NCBI GenBank assembly: GCA_032718475.1
Contig: JAUCBJ010008164.1
Span: forward strand, 1-21,556
Source of the DNA: Nemertoderma westbladi
Taxonomy: Eukaryota; Xenacoelomorpha; Nemertodermatida; Nemertodermatidae
Length of the DNA: 21,556 nucleotides
Reading direction: 5' to 3'
Shown: positions 10,701-16,328 of the stretch, in pieces
How the letters are laid out: the number at the start of each line of letters is the position of its first letter
Numbering within the stretch: the first letter of the stretch is position 1
Notes under the pieces: model-generated
Seen by the model: the letters and a program-made list of their open reading frames with translations, nothing else
The model's database searches: none
What the model was told of the DNA's origin: nothing
Program-made: the position numbers and the translations under genes

Positions 10701-12389
10701 TAATAAGGGAAAATAGTTCATTGTTTTGGTTAGAAATACTAACCCAGTACCAGTAACCTGATCTTTTCCTATAGTAGGTAAAATTCAAAATACACTTATA
10801 TTCACCTTTGTCTGCAAAATATTAGCAACCGTTTGCCCCTACCCCTTGCTTGATGGTGTAGGGTGATGTGTGTATTGTCTATTTGAGAGGTTATTGATAT
10901 CTGCTGGTTTATGTGACCTGGAACTTATCAGTTTTTTAGCTCTTTTGGATCGGTTGGAAAGATTGTCAATCAATCTGATTGTCCCAGATTTAACCCTGTG
11001 GATGATTGATCATGTGGATCTATCTTTAATCGCCATGCTACAACTGCAATAATAATGCTATGTCGGCTTATACAATAGACCGCCTTTACACAATGGCCTA
11101 TCAATCATGACTTTAGCGAAATCTTCAAGGCCAATGTCCTAAGAGAGTTTAAGAAAGTAATTTTCTTCCAATGAAGACAACAAATTACAAGATTGCGACA
11201 CTGACTAGACCTCACGGCGAAAGCAATATCCTGCAAAACGGAGGCGGCTCCAATGGCAAGCTTTGGTATACCAGTGGGTAGTGGTGGCCAAAGGATATTG
11301 GTAGGCAGCAGTAGCGAGCCAGAGTGAGAAAATGGGAAGGTGCTGCATCTAATCATTCTGGAAGGGAAGATTAACATTTCAATCCAATATTGAATATTGA
11401 TAGTTAGAATATTAAATTAATACTTATATAAATTATTAAAACTTTCAACTAAATCCCACAGATATGAATGACAACAACGGGATAAAGTCGTCTAAGAAAC
11501 AGGACTGTGAGCTGAGCGGCTGGTCTGGGTGGTCGAAGTGTGAAGGTCTGTGTGGGGTGTCAACCCGAACTAGGGAACGGAGTGTCAAGGTGCAACCCGC
11601 GAATGGCGGGAAGAAATGTCCAACGAGATTGAAGGAGGAACGACGTTGTCCACAATTGAGATCCAATTGTGGTAAGTGTGTACATAATATACTTGTTTTT
11701 TAATTAAAACCAAAACAATGTTAATTAAAAAATACAAATAAGCCAGTTATACTTATAAGCTATAAATAATCTTGTTTTCCAATTATTGTAAAACCAAAAC
11801 AATGTTCATTAAAAAATACAATTTATGTTATATTATACTTATAAGCTAATTATAATAAATTAATTTATATTAAACAGATTAATTAATTTATTATTAGTTA
11901 AAGGAACACTGATGGTCTAAACGAATTAACTGAATGTTAAATACAAAATTACTTGCCACACATTCAATCTAATTTAGAGTGCTGGCTTCCAGAGTAAACT
12001 TATAGATCCTATTTATTTCTTCCCATTTCAGCGAGTTATACAAACAGACATTTCAAACAGATAGAAACCAGATGAATTCTAATTATGAATTAGAATGGGC
12101 CACTTATTCAAAACAAACTGTAGCAAATATTATGTAAATATCTAAGGTTAAACATATATACAGTAGGTATTTGATCAACCTAATTATAACATCTACATTA
12201 TCATACGTTGTCTTTTTAGCTCGCGACTGCGTGCTAGGTCCATGGAAGGAGTGGAGTCCATGTAAGGGTCCGTGTAACCAAGGGGTACGGAGACGGCGAA
12301 AGCTGAGACTACAAAAATCTCGCAATGGAGGGAAGCCGTGCGCGCGTCGTGTTGAAACAGAGGCGTGCCAGCCAGATAATTGTAACTGA
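1610..12389 (+). CDS. Spondin-family secreted matrix protein, 5'-partial, eight exons
   Basis: The coding exons are 1610..1746, 2348..2462, 4218..4416, 5504..5619, 6068..6255, 10186..10370, 11462..11671 and 12220..12389. Together they are 1320 nt, giving 439 residues plus a TGA stop, with every intron phase compatible. Residues 1 to about 165 are the larger part of a Spondin_N domain: an SFMMALKPSPDWFVGLS stretch spans the first splice junction, and LDAGTKNG matches the DAGT-SG segment of mindin and F-spondin. Residues about 201-249, 329-382 and 387-438 are thrombospondin type-1 repeats, each with six cysteines and a WxxW C-mannosylation motif. Spondins are secreted adhesion proteins that bind integrins, lectins or matrix. 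F-spondin (SPON1) has a reeler domain and six TSP1 repeats; mindin (SPON2) has one repeat and no reeler. Three repeats match neither. The signal peptide and start of Spondin_N are not found, so the reeler status is unknown. Orthology to SPON1 or SPON2 is left open. Confidence 0.93.
2348..2462 (+). CDS. Spondin exon b: completes PDWFVG, carries the DAGT motif
   Basis: The acceptor follows a T-rich tract (TTTTTTTTTAG) and the donor is GTGAGT. The first base completes the Trp codon of PDWFVG, which confirms the intron phase. The exon encodes FVGLSNENLC and then LAPLDAGTKNGASYR, matching the family pattern of D-x-C followed by a DAGT-SG loop. It ends in phase 0. Confidence 0.95.
3721..3738. repeat. 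Poly-G homopolymer, 18 bases
   Basis: An uninterrupted run of 18 G lies in the second recognised spondin intron. Such runs are rare in AT-rich DNA, can form G-quadruplexes and are prone to length error in sequencing. Confidence 0.95.
3801..3848 (-). repeat. Dispersed repeat carrying the AACCAAAACAAT word, copy 1
   Basis: This ~48-bp stretch is the imperfect reverse complement of 6481-6532. The two share TGGCACGTTATT and AACCAAAACAATAA with a pyrimidine/purine-rich end. A more diverged copy lies at 10720-10771 in the same orientation as 6481. The strand is given relative to the 6481 copy. It is likely a fragment of an old interspersed element. Confidence 0.7.
4218..4416 (+). CDS. Spondin exon c: C-terminal part of Spondin_N
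   Basis: The acceptor is TTTCTAG and the donor is GTACGT; the exon starts in phase 0 and ends one base into a codon. It encodes DSKAGPTRTGTLIRRLTPKYP, then a Pro-rich stretch ending in PAFATVTMELL. This corresponds to the IPQ-x-I-x-x-LTS...P and PIARVTLLRL strands of Spondin_N. After the domain come an Asn-Arg-Thr glycosylation sequon and an acidic linker. It is noticeably richer in GC than its flanking introns. Confidence 0.92.
4949..4972. repeat. Poly-G homopolymer, 24 bases
   Basis: An uninterrupted run of 24 G lies in the intron between spondin exons c and d, only 13 bp before a perfect hairpin. Its length may be imprecise. Confidence 0.95.
4986..5020. repeat. Perfect 13-bp inverted repeat (hairpin)
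   Basis: The left arm TTTTGATATTATG (4986-4998) is exactly complementary to the right arm CATAATATCAAAA (5008-5020), with a 9-base AT-rich loop. It could extrude as a cruciform or fold in RNA. It may also be a relic of a small foldback element. No function is assigned. Confidence 0.9.
5504..5619 (+). CDS. Spondin exon d: linker
   Basis: The acceptor is CTTCTCTGCAG and the donor is GTATAG. The 116 nt (two bases plus 38 codons) stay open only in the phase set by exon c and read GIINEKAFAVNIVKHQLDSG and onwards to a basic end at VNEKQ. There is no recognised fold. It is probably a spacer between Spondin_N and the first TSP1 repeat. Its support is the phase agreement at both ends. Confidence 0.82.
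5760..5851 (-). mobile_element. tRNA-derived SINE fragment
   Basis: Read on the minus strand, GATTGGTTAAAGCGTCAGCC is followed by AACCTGGAGGTCACGTGTTCGATCCC, the order of an A-box-like D-arm, anticodon arm and B box (TGTTCGATCCC at 5809-5799) seen in many tRNA-derived SINEs. Downstream, CACTGTGCCCTTATGG resembles the body of SINEs common in marine animals. The anticodon stem no longer pairs well, so this is not a working tRNA gene. It lies in the 448-bp intron between spondin exons d and e. Confidence 0.72.
6068..6255 (+). CDS. Spondin exon e: TSP1 repeat 1
   Basis: The acceptor is TATTTAG and the donor GTTAGT, entering in phase 0 and leaving in phase 2. It encodes SSDTPSGIQMG and then a TSP1 domain from CELTTWSDWSPC to NLATC with six Cys and a W-S-D-W motif. 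The C-x-x-A-C-G sequence replaces the C-x-x-S/T-C-G O-fucosylation site. The middle of the repeat is shorter and less regular than in repeats 2 and 3. An Asn-Arg-Ser sequon lies in the repeat. Confidence 0.95.
6256..7602. other. Spondin intron e-f, left part
   Basis: Apart from dispersed repeat copy 2 this is AT-rich sequence without coding exons. Around 6609-6655 an A-box-like TTAGCTCAATAG and a B-box-like GGTTCCGTCC occur about 35 bp apart and may be a very decayed tRNA-like element. Several minus-strand open stretches here are chance. Confidence 0.5.
6481..6532 (+). repeat. Dispersed repeat carrying the AACCAAAACAAT word, copy 2
   Basis: This copy starts TTATTGTTTTGGTTAGAATA and includes CGTGCCACAGTAGCC, then a T-rich and CCCTTTT end. 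It is inverted relative to the copy at 3801 and direct relative to the diverged copy at 10720. Confidence 0.7.
7603..9235 (+). mobile_element. 5'-truncated RTE/BovB-like LINE (copy A) with 12-bp target-site duplication
   Basis: TATCATGTATCC occurs at 7603-7614 and again at 9224-9235, exactly flanking the element body (7615-9223). Inside are the end of an apurinic-type endonuclease (QID at 7707, SDHHFIVAK from 7775), a linker (RHDWSSL onwards), and the reverse transcriptase from LYGIPDEII through VLQGDTLAPFLF and the FADD box (8408-8419), then the typical C-terminal region with YLGSWI, FAGHCFRR and DRELWRRNF to a TAA at 9185. The body ends in CGATCCTAGTAG. It is dead: there are frame changes in the endonuclease part, and a deletion near 8105-8130 removes the start of the reverse transcriptase, including the first catalytic Asp motif, and changes frame. 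The family assignment is by motif only. Confidence 0.92.
7843..9187 (+). pseudogene. Broken LINE endonuclease/reverse-transcriptase ORF of copy A
   Basis: Two overlapping frames carry this relic. The frame at 7843-8151 holds the linker between endonuclease and reverse transcriptase (ALAS-type run SNRYEVLASEAADHCEGY, then KRAPWTDNKIQK). The frame that ends at 9187 holds reverse transcriptase motifs from about 8125: YGIPDEIIAAI, QGDTLAPF, FADD, then the thumb and C-terminal region ending WRRNFVDKPAQHS. The catalytic FADD is intact, but the first Asp motif is deleted. The intact ~1-kb end frame makes it look like a gene to an ORF finder; it is not a host gene. Confidence 0.92.
9244..9395 (+). 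mobile_element. Short 3'-end LINE copy (A') with 9-bp target-site duplication
   Basis: GTATTCAGT at 9244-9252 recurs at 9387-9395. Between them is a diverged 3' terminus of the same LINE family: GAGTTGTGGCGGCGCAAATT, an AT-rich insertion of about 24 bp at 9325-9348, then TGCAGCTGCAATGCAGCATG and CGTAGTAGTA. It lies 9 bp beyond copy A's duplication, so two independent insertions sit side by side. Confidence 0.75.
9480..10024 (+). pseudogene. GC-rich decayed coding relic of unknown family
   Basis: From about 9540 to 9985 the base composition becomes clearly richer in GC than the flanks. One frame reads MMSRRRRSTPSPNPSPRHVL and onwards with many Arg and Pro to a TAG at 9664. A second frame, opening at 9650, continues with PVLGNEHLNDMPNRNPGFRT and TTYANRGAYEKRIRHPPIRQ to TAG at 9794, then on in the same frame with SDSVDQFERLYVVAGGLRVY and NPRRTMVNPHTPRNQ to TAA at 10022. 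The change of frame plus an internal stop suggests a decayed gene or retrocopy. Two ATTAAA words follow near 9993 and 10010. A third frame (from 9441, 190 codons) is also open. I do not recognise the family and it may be chance. Confidence 0.4.
10186..10370 (+). CDS. Spondin exon f: Ser-rich linker between TSP1 repeats
   Basis: The acceptor is TTTTTACCTCTCTCAG and the donor is GTTAGT. The exon is 185 nt, entering with one base to complete a His codon and leaving after one base. It is open only in that phase and encodes HSRGNVLQDEAGEVDQ, a region with two Cys, and a Ser/Asn/Lys-rich tail with ENGTSNKS (two possible N-glycosylation sites). No domain is recognised. The phase match to exons e and g is the main evidence. 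Confidence 0.82.
10720..10771 (+). repeat. Dispersed repeat, diverged copy 3
   Basis: It begins ATTGTTTTGGTTAGAAATAC and ends near ATCTTTTCCTA. It aligns by eye with 6481-6532 with several small gaps. The remaining part of this intron (10371-11027) shows nothing else I recognise. Confidence 0.5.
11028..11370 (-). mobile_element. Antisense LINE 3' fragment (copy B)
   Basis: The reverse complement of this region matches the C-terminal coding end and 3' tail of the LINE family: CGCCTCCGTTTTGCAGGATA, TTGCTTTCGCCGTGAGG, CTTTCTTAAACTCTCTTAGG, GGCCTTGAAGATTTCG, then ATAAGCCGACATAGCATT and TTGCAGTTGTAGCATGGCGA. Small indels break the frame. The part at 11270-11370 is more diverged. It sits in the intron before spondin exon g, in opposite orientation to the other copies, and is older judging from divergence. 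Confidence 0.82.
11462..11671 (+). CDS. Spondin exon g: TSP1 repeat 2
   Basis: The acceptor is ACTAAATCCCACAG and the donor is a perfect GTAAGT. After the linker DMNDNNGIKSSKKQD it encodes a complete TSP1 repeat from CELSGWSGWSKC to RSNC with six Cys, a WxxW motif and the VQPANGGKKCP signature also found in the TSP1 repeat of mindin. It leaves after one base of a codon. Confidence 0.96.
11706..11850. repeat. Imperfect 84-bp tandem duplication in a spondin intron
   Basis: AAAACCAAAACAATGTT, then TTAAAAAATACAA, then TATACTTATAAGCTA occur in the same order starting at 11706 and 11790. The two units are about 84 bp apart and have small internal differences. The AACCAAAACAAT word also occurs in the dispersed repeat copies. 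Confidence 0.8.
12220..12389 (+). CDS. Spondin exon h: TSP1 repeat 3 and stop
   Basis: The acceptor is TTGTCTTTTTAG. The exon completes an Ala codon, then encodes CVLGPWKEWSPCKGPC and the rest of a TSP1 repeat ending QPDNCN and TGA. It has six Cys and a WxxW motif, and a cluster of basic residues (GVRRRRKLRL) that could bind glycosaminoglycans. The protein ends immediately after the last Cys-Asn, as mindin does. Confidence 0.96.
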
Positions 12390-12413
12390 AACATGATATT
12401 TATTTGTTGCTGA

Positions 12414-12644
12414 ATTAAATAATTTATTTGTAAATGAATTTAATAATTTATTTATTAACTAAACCAGGTATTTGCAACTATACGGCGAATAATTGTAAAT
12501 ATTTCATATATTCTCAAATGTTCGTTTCATATCATTATGGGGTTTTAGTCATGAATTATTTTGCTATCTCTAATAAATCCTTTCCAAGTCTCAAGTCAAG
12601 AAAGTTCACGCAAAGTTACGAATTTTAAATATAATTAAAATAAA
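12414..12644 (+). terminator. Polyadenylation signals of the spondin gene
   Basis: ATTAAA lies at 12414-12419, about 25 bp after the stop codon, and a canonical AATAAA lies at 12639-12644. Either could set the 3' end. The second gives a 3' UTR of about 270 bases and is followed by T/G-rich sequence (TCTTGCCTTTG). Confidence 0.5.
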
Positions 12645-13208
12645 AAATCTTGCCTTTGCAGTATATCATTGCAGCATTTTAAATGTCAATGTCTGTTTGT
12701 GACTATTCTGGTATTTGTTTTATGTTTGTAACCTTATGTGCCTCCATCCACCCTGTAGGCCACGGCATTGTAACTACCGTATAAATTAGCCAATCACATC
12801 AGAGACAACCCTAGGGATAAAATAGGATTTGAATCCAAGAAAATCATTTAAAGCTGAAAAACTTTTAAACACCAAAAGGAATAAACTCCAACAATATTAT
12901 TAAGATAGGCACAATGTATCAAATTATTACAGATACATCAACATTCAAATAATTTATTGTTATTAATATTCCGGTTATTAATATATAAAAATTATTTATA
13001 CATTTATATCTCTATTTTATTTTAAATTATTTTGCATTCCTTCATTTACATGACTGGGTCTCAAAATACACCATCCTGGAATCTATGATCTTAAATCCGG
13101 TACATGTGCAAATACAGAAGATTAAGAATATGGTCAATTTCTTAGCTATTAACGCAAAATGCTACTTTTTAACTTATAATTAATTGCATTGACCTAAATT
13201 TCAATAAA
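12645..13208. other. Intergenic region between spondin and receptor genes
   Basis: AT-rich DNA without coding exons. The segment 12731-12840 is less AT-rich and may be old repeat DNA. No TATA box or other promoter element stands out before the receptor start codon. Confidence 0.5.
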
Positions 13209-15916
13209 ATGAATAACAATATATCAGGAGAAATCGCCTTATATGGACCATTCCAATTAACTTTGCAAAACTTGATAGTTGTCGGCAGCTTCTATGGGGT
13301 TGTAACCTTAGCAACGATATTAATAAATCTCGCCGCTTTAATCACATATATGTTGGATAAATCTCTTCGCACAAAGAATAACTACTTAATAATATCTCTC
13401 ATTGTGTCTGATTTAATTAATGCCACATTGGGAATGGGTCCAGCCTTTCTACACAACGTGATGTTGAATGGTCTACCGCTTGGACCTGGCTTCTGCTTTT
13501 TGTACATCATAACGGATTGGACCTTAAGCTGTTGTACCAGTTTAACTGTTGACGCCATCGCTTTTGATAGATTTGTTGCAGTCCACTTCCCTATATTCTA
13601 TATGAAACGATCGCACTATTACATTACAATTCTAGTAGGCCTCCCATGGATTCTAAGCTGTTCAATATATATGGCTCCTATACTTTTCACATATATTACA
13701 ACAACAACATCTGATGTTTACAGTACAGAATGTAGACAAGACAAATATGCTTTCAACAAAACAGTTATATTTATTGCCACTGTACTCACATATCATATCT
13801 CAATTGTATTTGTAATGCTCGTAACCATTGATCTGCTTATATGGCTTAGAAACCAAGCAAAACACAAAGGAATAACCTTATGGGAAATCATTTCTTCTTC
13901 TTCAAACAAAAGAAAACCAATAGCTGAAGGGATAGTTAATGAACCAATGCAGAAGAAACCAATCAGTAGAGGGTTCATTAAACAAGCGATCCACAATAGA
14001 CCAATCACTGCTGAGTCGGTTAAACCTACAAACCTTAAGGTCAAGTGGCAAATGGCTGATAGATCAGTTGATAATGTAGTACAGGATAGACCAATCACAG
14101 CTGAGTCTATTACTTCTAAAATCAATGTCAATCCAATCACTGATGAATCTGTTAATAATGTAGTCCAGGATAGACCAATTATAGCTGAGTCGATAACTCC
14201 TCAACTCAATGTCAATCCAATCACTGATGAATCTGTTAATAATGTAGTACACGATAGACCAATCACAGCTGAGTCTATTACTCCTCAACTCAATGTCAAT
14301 CCAATCACTGATGAATATGTTAATAATGTAGTACAGGATAGACCAATCACAGCTGAGTCGATTACTCCTCAACTCAATGTCAATCCAATCACTGATGAAT
14401 ATGTTAATAATGTAGTCCAGGTTAGTCCAATCACAGCTGAGTCGATTACTCCTCAACTCAATGTCAATCCAATCACTGATGAATCTGTTAATAATGTAGT
14501 ACAGGATAGACCAATCACAGCTGAGTCGATTACTCCTCAACTCAATGTCAATCCAATCACTGATGAATCTGTTAATAATGTAGTACACGATAGACCAATC
14601 ACAGCTGAGTCTATTACTCCTCGACTCAATGTCAATCCAATCACTGATGAATATGTTAATAATGTAGTCCAGGTTAGTCCAATCACAGCTGAGTCGATTA
14701 CTCCTCAACTCAATGTCAATCCAATCACTGATGAATCTGTTAATAATGTAGTACAGGATAGACCAATCACAGCTGAGTCGATTACTCCTCAACTCAATGT
14801 CAATCCAATCACTGATGAATATGTTAATAATGTAGTCCAGGTTAGTCCAATCACAGCTGAGTCGATTACTCCTCAACTCAATGTCAATCCAATCACTGAT
14901 GAATCTGTTAATAATGTAGTACACGATAGACCAATCACAGCTGAGTCTATTACTCCTCGACTCAATGTCAATCCAATCACTGATGAATATGTTATTAATG
15001 TAGTCCAGGTTAGTCCAATCACAGCTGAGTCGATTACTCCTCAACTCAATGTCAATCCAATCACTGATGAATCTGTTAATAATGTAGTCCAGGATAAACC
15101 AATCACAGCTGAGTCTATTATTCCTATAATCAATGTCAATTCAATCACTATTGAATCTGTTAACGTAGTACACGATAGACCAATCACAGCTGAGTCTATT
15201 ACTCCTCAACTCAATGTCAATCCAATCACTGATGAATCTGTTAATAATATAGTACAGGATAGACCAATCGCTGACCAGTCAAGTAATCAAACAATAATTG
15301 AAGAGAGTAAAATCACCGTCCAAGATAAAAGTGGGTTAGCAGAATCAAATATTCAGGAAATTCCTAACAACCCATACAATCCTGCCGCAGTTCATGTAAT
15401 TATCAGAAGTGATACAAAATCAACATCACGTGACAGATTGCTTGCTCGGAACAGGAAGATGATTATACAATTAGTTGGTGCTGCTGCTTCGTTTATCATA
15501 TCAAGCACACCATGGGTTGTTGTATTCACAATCGAAAAGGTAGACCTTTCATATATATATATACAAATACTACAGGTATATGTCATATATATACAAATAC
15601 TACAGGTATATGTCATATATATACAAATACTACAGGAATATGTCGTATATAAAAATCTTCTTTTGTCAGTCCAATTTGATAATTTTCCGACTAATACCTG
15701 CTTAATTTTCCATATCCATAATTGTGAACATTAGTAAAATGGTTTTATTTTCAGATATTTCACGACGATGAATATATCAACAAATCATTTGAAGTGGCCA
15801 CATCTTGCTTCTGGTACATGAACCTCACGTTGGATCCTTTGGTATATTTCCTGACAAATAAGAGATCAAGAAGAGCATTGGAGAAAATCATATCCTGTAG
15901 GAAGAAGCATCAATAA
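13209..15916 (+). CDS. Rhodopsin-family GPCR, muscarinic/histamine-H3-like, with repeat-expanded third intracellular loop
   Basis: The gene has two exons, 13209..15539 and 15755..15916 (GT-AG intron of 215 bp, phase 0), giving 830 residues. Conserved positions: N40 (1.50), D68 (2.50), C96 (3.25) with C175 in the second extracellular loop, D103 (3.32, the amine-binding Asp of aminergic receptors), D120-R121-F122 in place of DRY, W147 (4.50), P768 in TM6 and D804-P805-x-x-Y808 in place of NPxxY. TM2 reads NNYLIISLIVSDL, close to muscarinic receptors. TM5 lacks the usual Pro, and TM6 has Ser where the toggle Trp is expected (SSTPW). N4 is a glycosylation sequon in a short N-terminus. Loop 3 runs from about residue 215 to 745 and is mostly repeats. 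The start has A at -3 and no upstream exon is needed. The ligand is not predictable; an amine is likely but unproven. A minus-strand open frame across the repeats is a shadow. Confidence 0.93.
13917..14042 (+). repeat. Degenerate 14-residue units preceding the array
   Basis: Pro-Ile pairs fall at residues 237, 251 and 265, exactly 14 residues apart: KPIAEGIVNEPMQK, then KPISRGFIKQAIHN, then RPITAESVKPTN. They are diverged relatives of the half-unit of the main array and suggest that an ancestral 42-bp unit preceded the 84-bp unit. Confidence 0.75.
14085..15257 (+). repeat. Coding minisatellite: 14 copies of an 84-bp (28-aa) unit
   Basis: The units occupy residues 293-683 of the receptor. The consensus is D-R-P-I-T-A-E-S-I-T-P-Q-L-N-V-N followed by P-I-T-D-E-S-V-N-N-V-V-Q. 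Each unit is two diverged 14-residue halves, both starting P-I-T-x-E-S. Thirteen units are exactly 84 bp and the thirteenth is 81 bp, so frame is kept throughout. Variants (DR or VS at the start, PQ or PR in the middle, ES or EY, Q or H at the end) recur in blocks. For example units 7-8 (PR-EY then VS-ES) match units 11-12, pointing to block duplication. Twelve units keep a Thr-Pro pair that could be a proline-directed kinase site. High identity suggests recent expansion or homogenisation. Confidence 0.97.
15549..15640 (+). repeat. Three tandem 30-bp units in the receptor intron
   Basis: Units of 32, 30 and 30 bp, each TCATATATAT ACAAATACTA CAGGTATATG with small variation, start at 15549, just after the donor at 15540. 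Every unit contains an ACAG/GTAT (third unit ACAG/GAAT) junction, so the first two hold a potential acceptor directly joined to a donor. The exon-1 frame stays open through the intron, so a retained-intron transcript would encode a different tail without TM7, ending at 15734. Confidence 0.9.
15755..15916 (+). CDS. Receptor exon 2: TM7 and C-terminal tail
   Basis: After the acceptor GGTTTTATTTTCAG the exon encodes IFHDDEYINKSFEVATSCFW and YMNLTLDPLVYFLTNKRS, then RRALEKIISCRKKHQ and TAA. Tyr798 (7.43) and Asn800 (7.45) are kept, Cys replaces Trp at 7.40, and DPLVY replaces NPxxY. It is a short basic tail, with Cys825 as a possible palmitoylation site. Without this exon the protein has only six membrane segments. 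Confidence 0.93.
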   Translation: MFHDDEYINKSFEVATSCFWYMNLTLDPLVYFLTNKRSRRALEKIISCRKKHQ

Positions 15917-15968
15917 CTGCCTGAGACAGTATATGACTGGGGAACTAACTCAAACTTAAATCACCATC

Positions 15969-15974
15969 ATTAAA
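15969..15974 (+). terminator. Candidate poly(A) signal of the receptor gene
   Basis: ATTAAA lies 53 bp after the stop codon and before the LINE insertion at 16034. A canonical AATAAA occurs only at 16385, beyond that insertion, so the LINE fragment may lie within a longer 3' UTR. Confidence 0.4.
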
Positions 15975-16023
15975 TCGAGTCTCATTGTTTGTAGATTGAT
16001 TCTGATGGATTCAGTGTTTAATT

Positions 16024-16328
16024 GTTGTCACACTTGACACTAGAACAAAATCGCCTCCGCTTTGCAGGACATTGCTTTCGCCGTGAGGACCAGCCAGTGC
16101 ATAATCTTGTACTTTGGCAGCCTCATGGAGTGAATAAGCATGGTGGACAGCCCATGACTTTCTTGAGACGCATCTTAAAGGACACTGGCCTTGAAGATGC
16201 GGATGATCTAGCAAATGTCATGGGTGATAGGGAGTTGTGGCGGCGCAATTTTGTTGACATGCCGGCACAGCATTCTTAAAAATGCAGCTGCAATGCAGCA
16301 TGCCGATCCTAGTAGTAGTTGTCACACT
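16024..16328 (+). mobile_element. LINE 3' fragment (copy C) with 10-11 bp target-site duplication
   Basis: GTTGTCACACT at 16024-16034 recurs at 16318-16328. Between them is a severely 5'-truncated copy starting at TTGACACTAGAACAAAATCG and including FAGHCFRRED, HNLVLWQPHG, DDLANVMGDRELWRRNF, a TAA at 16277, and the tail AATGCAGCTGCAATGCAGCA ending CCTAGTAGTA. The reading frame is open from the truncation point to the stop. With copy A this defines where the element ends. The insertion lies about 110 bp downstream of the receptor stop codon. Confidence 0.95.

Noticed and set aside
14064-15044. 326-codon minus-strand open frame with SNRLSCDW repeats
   Set aside because: It is the antisense of the receptor minisatellite. 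An 84-bp unit without stops in that frame stays open by repetition, and no start context, splice or domain supports it.
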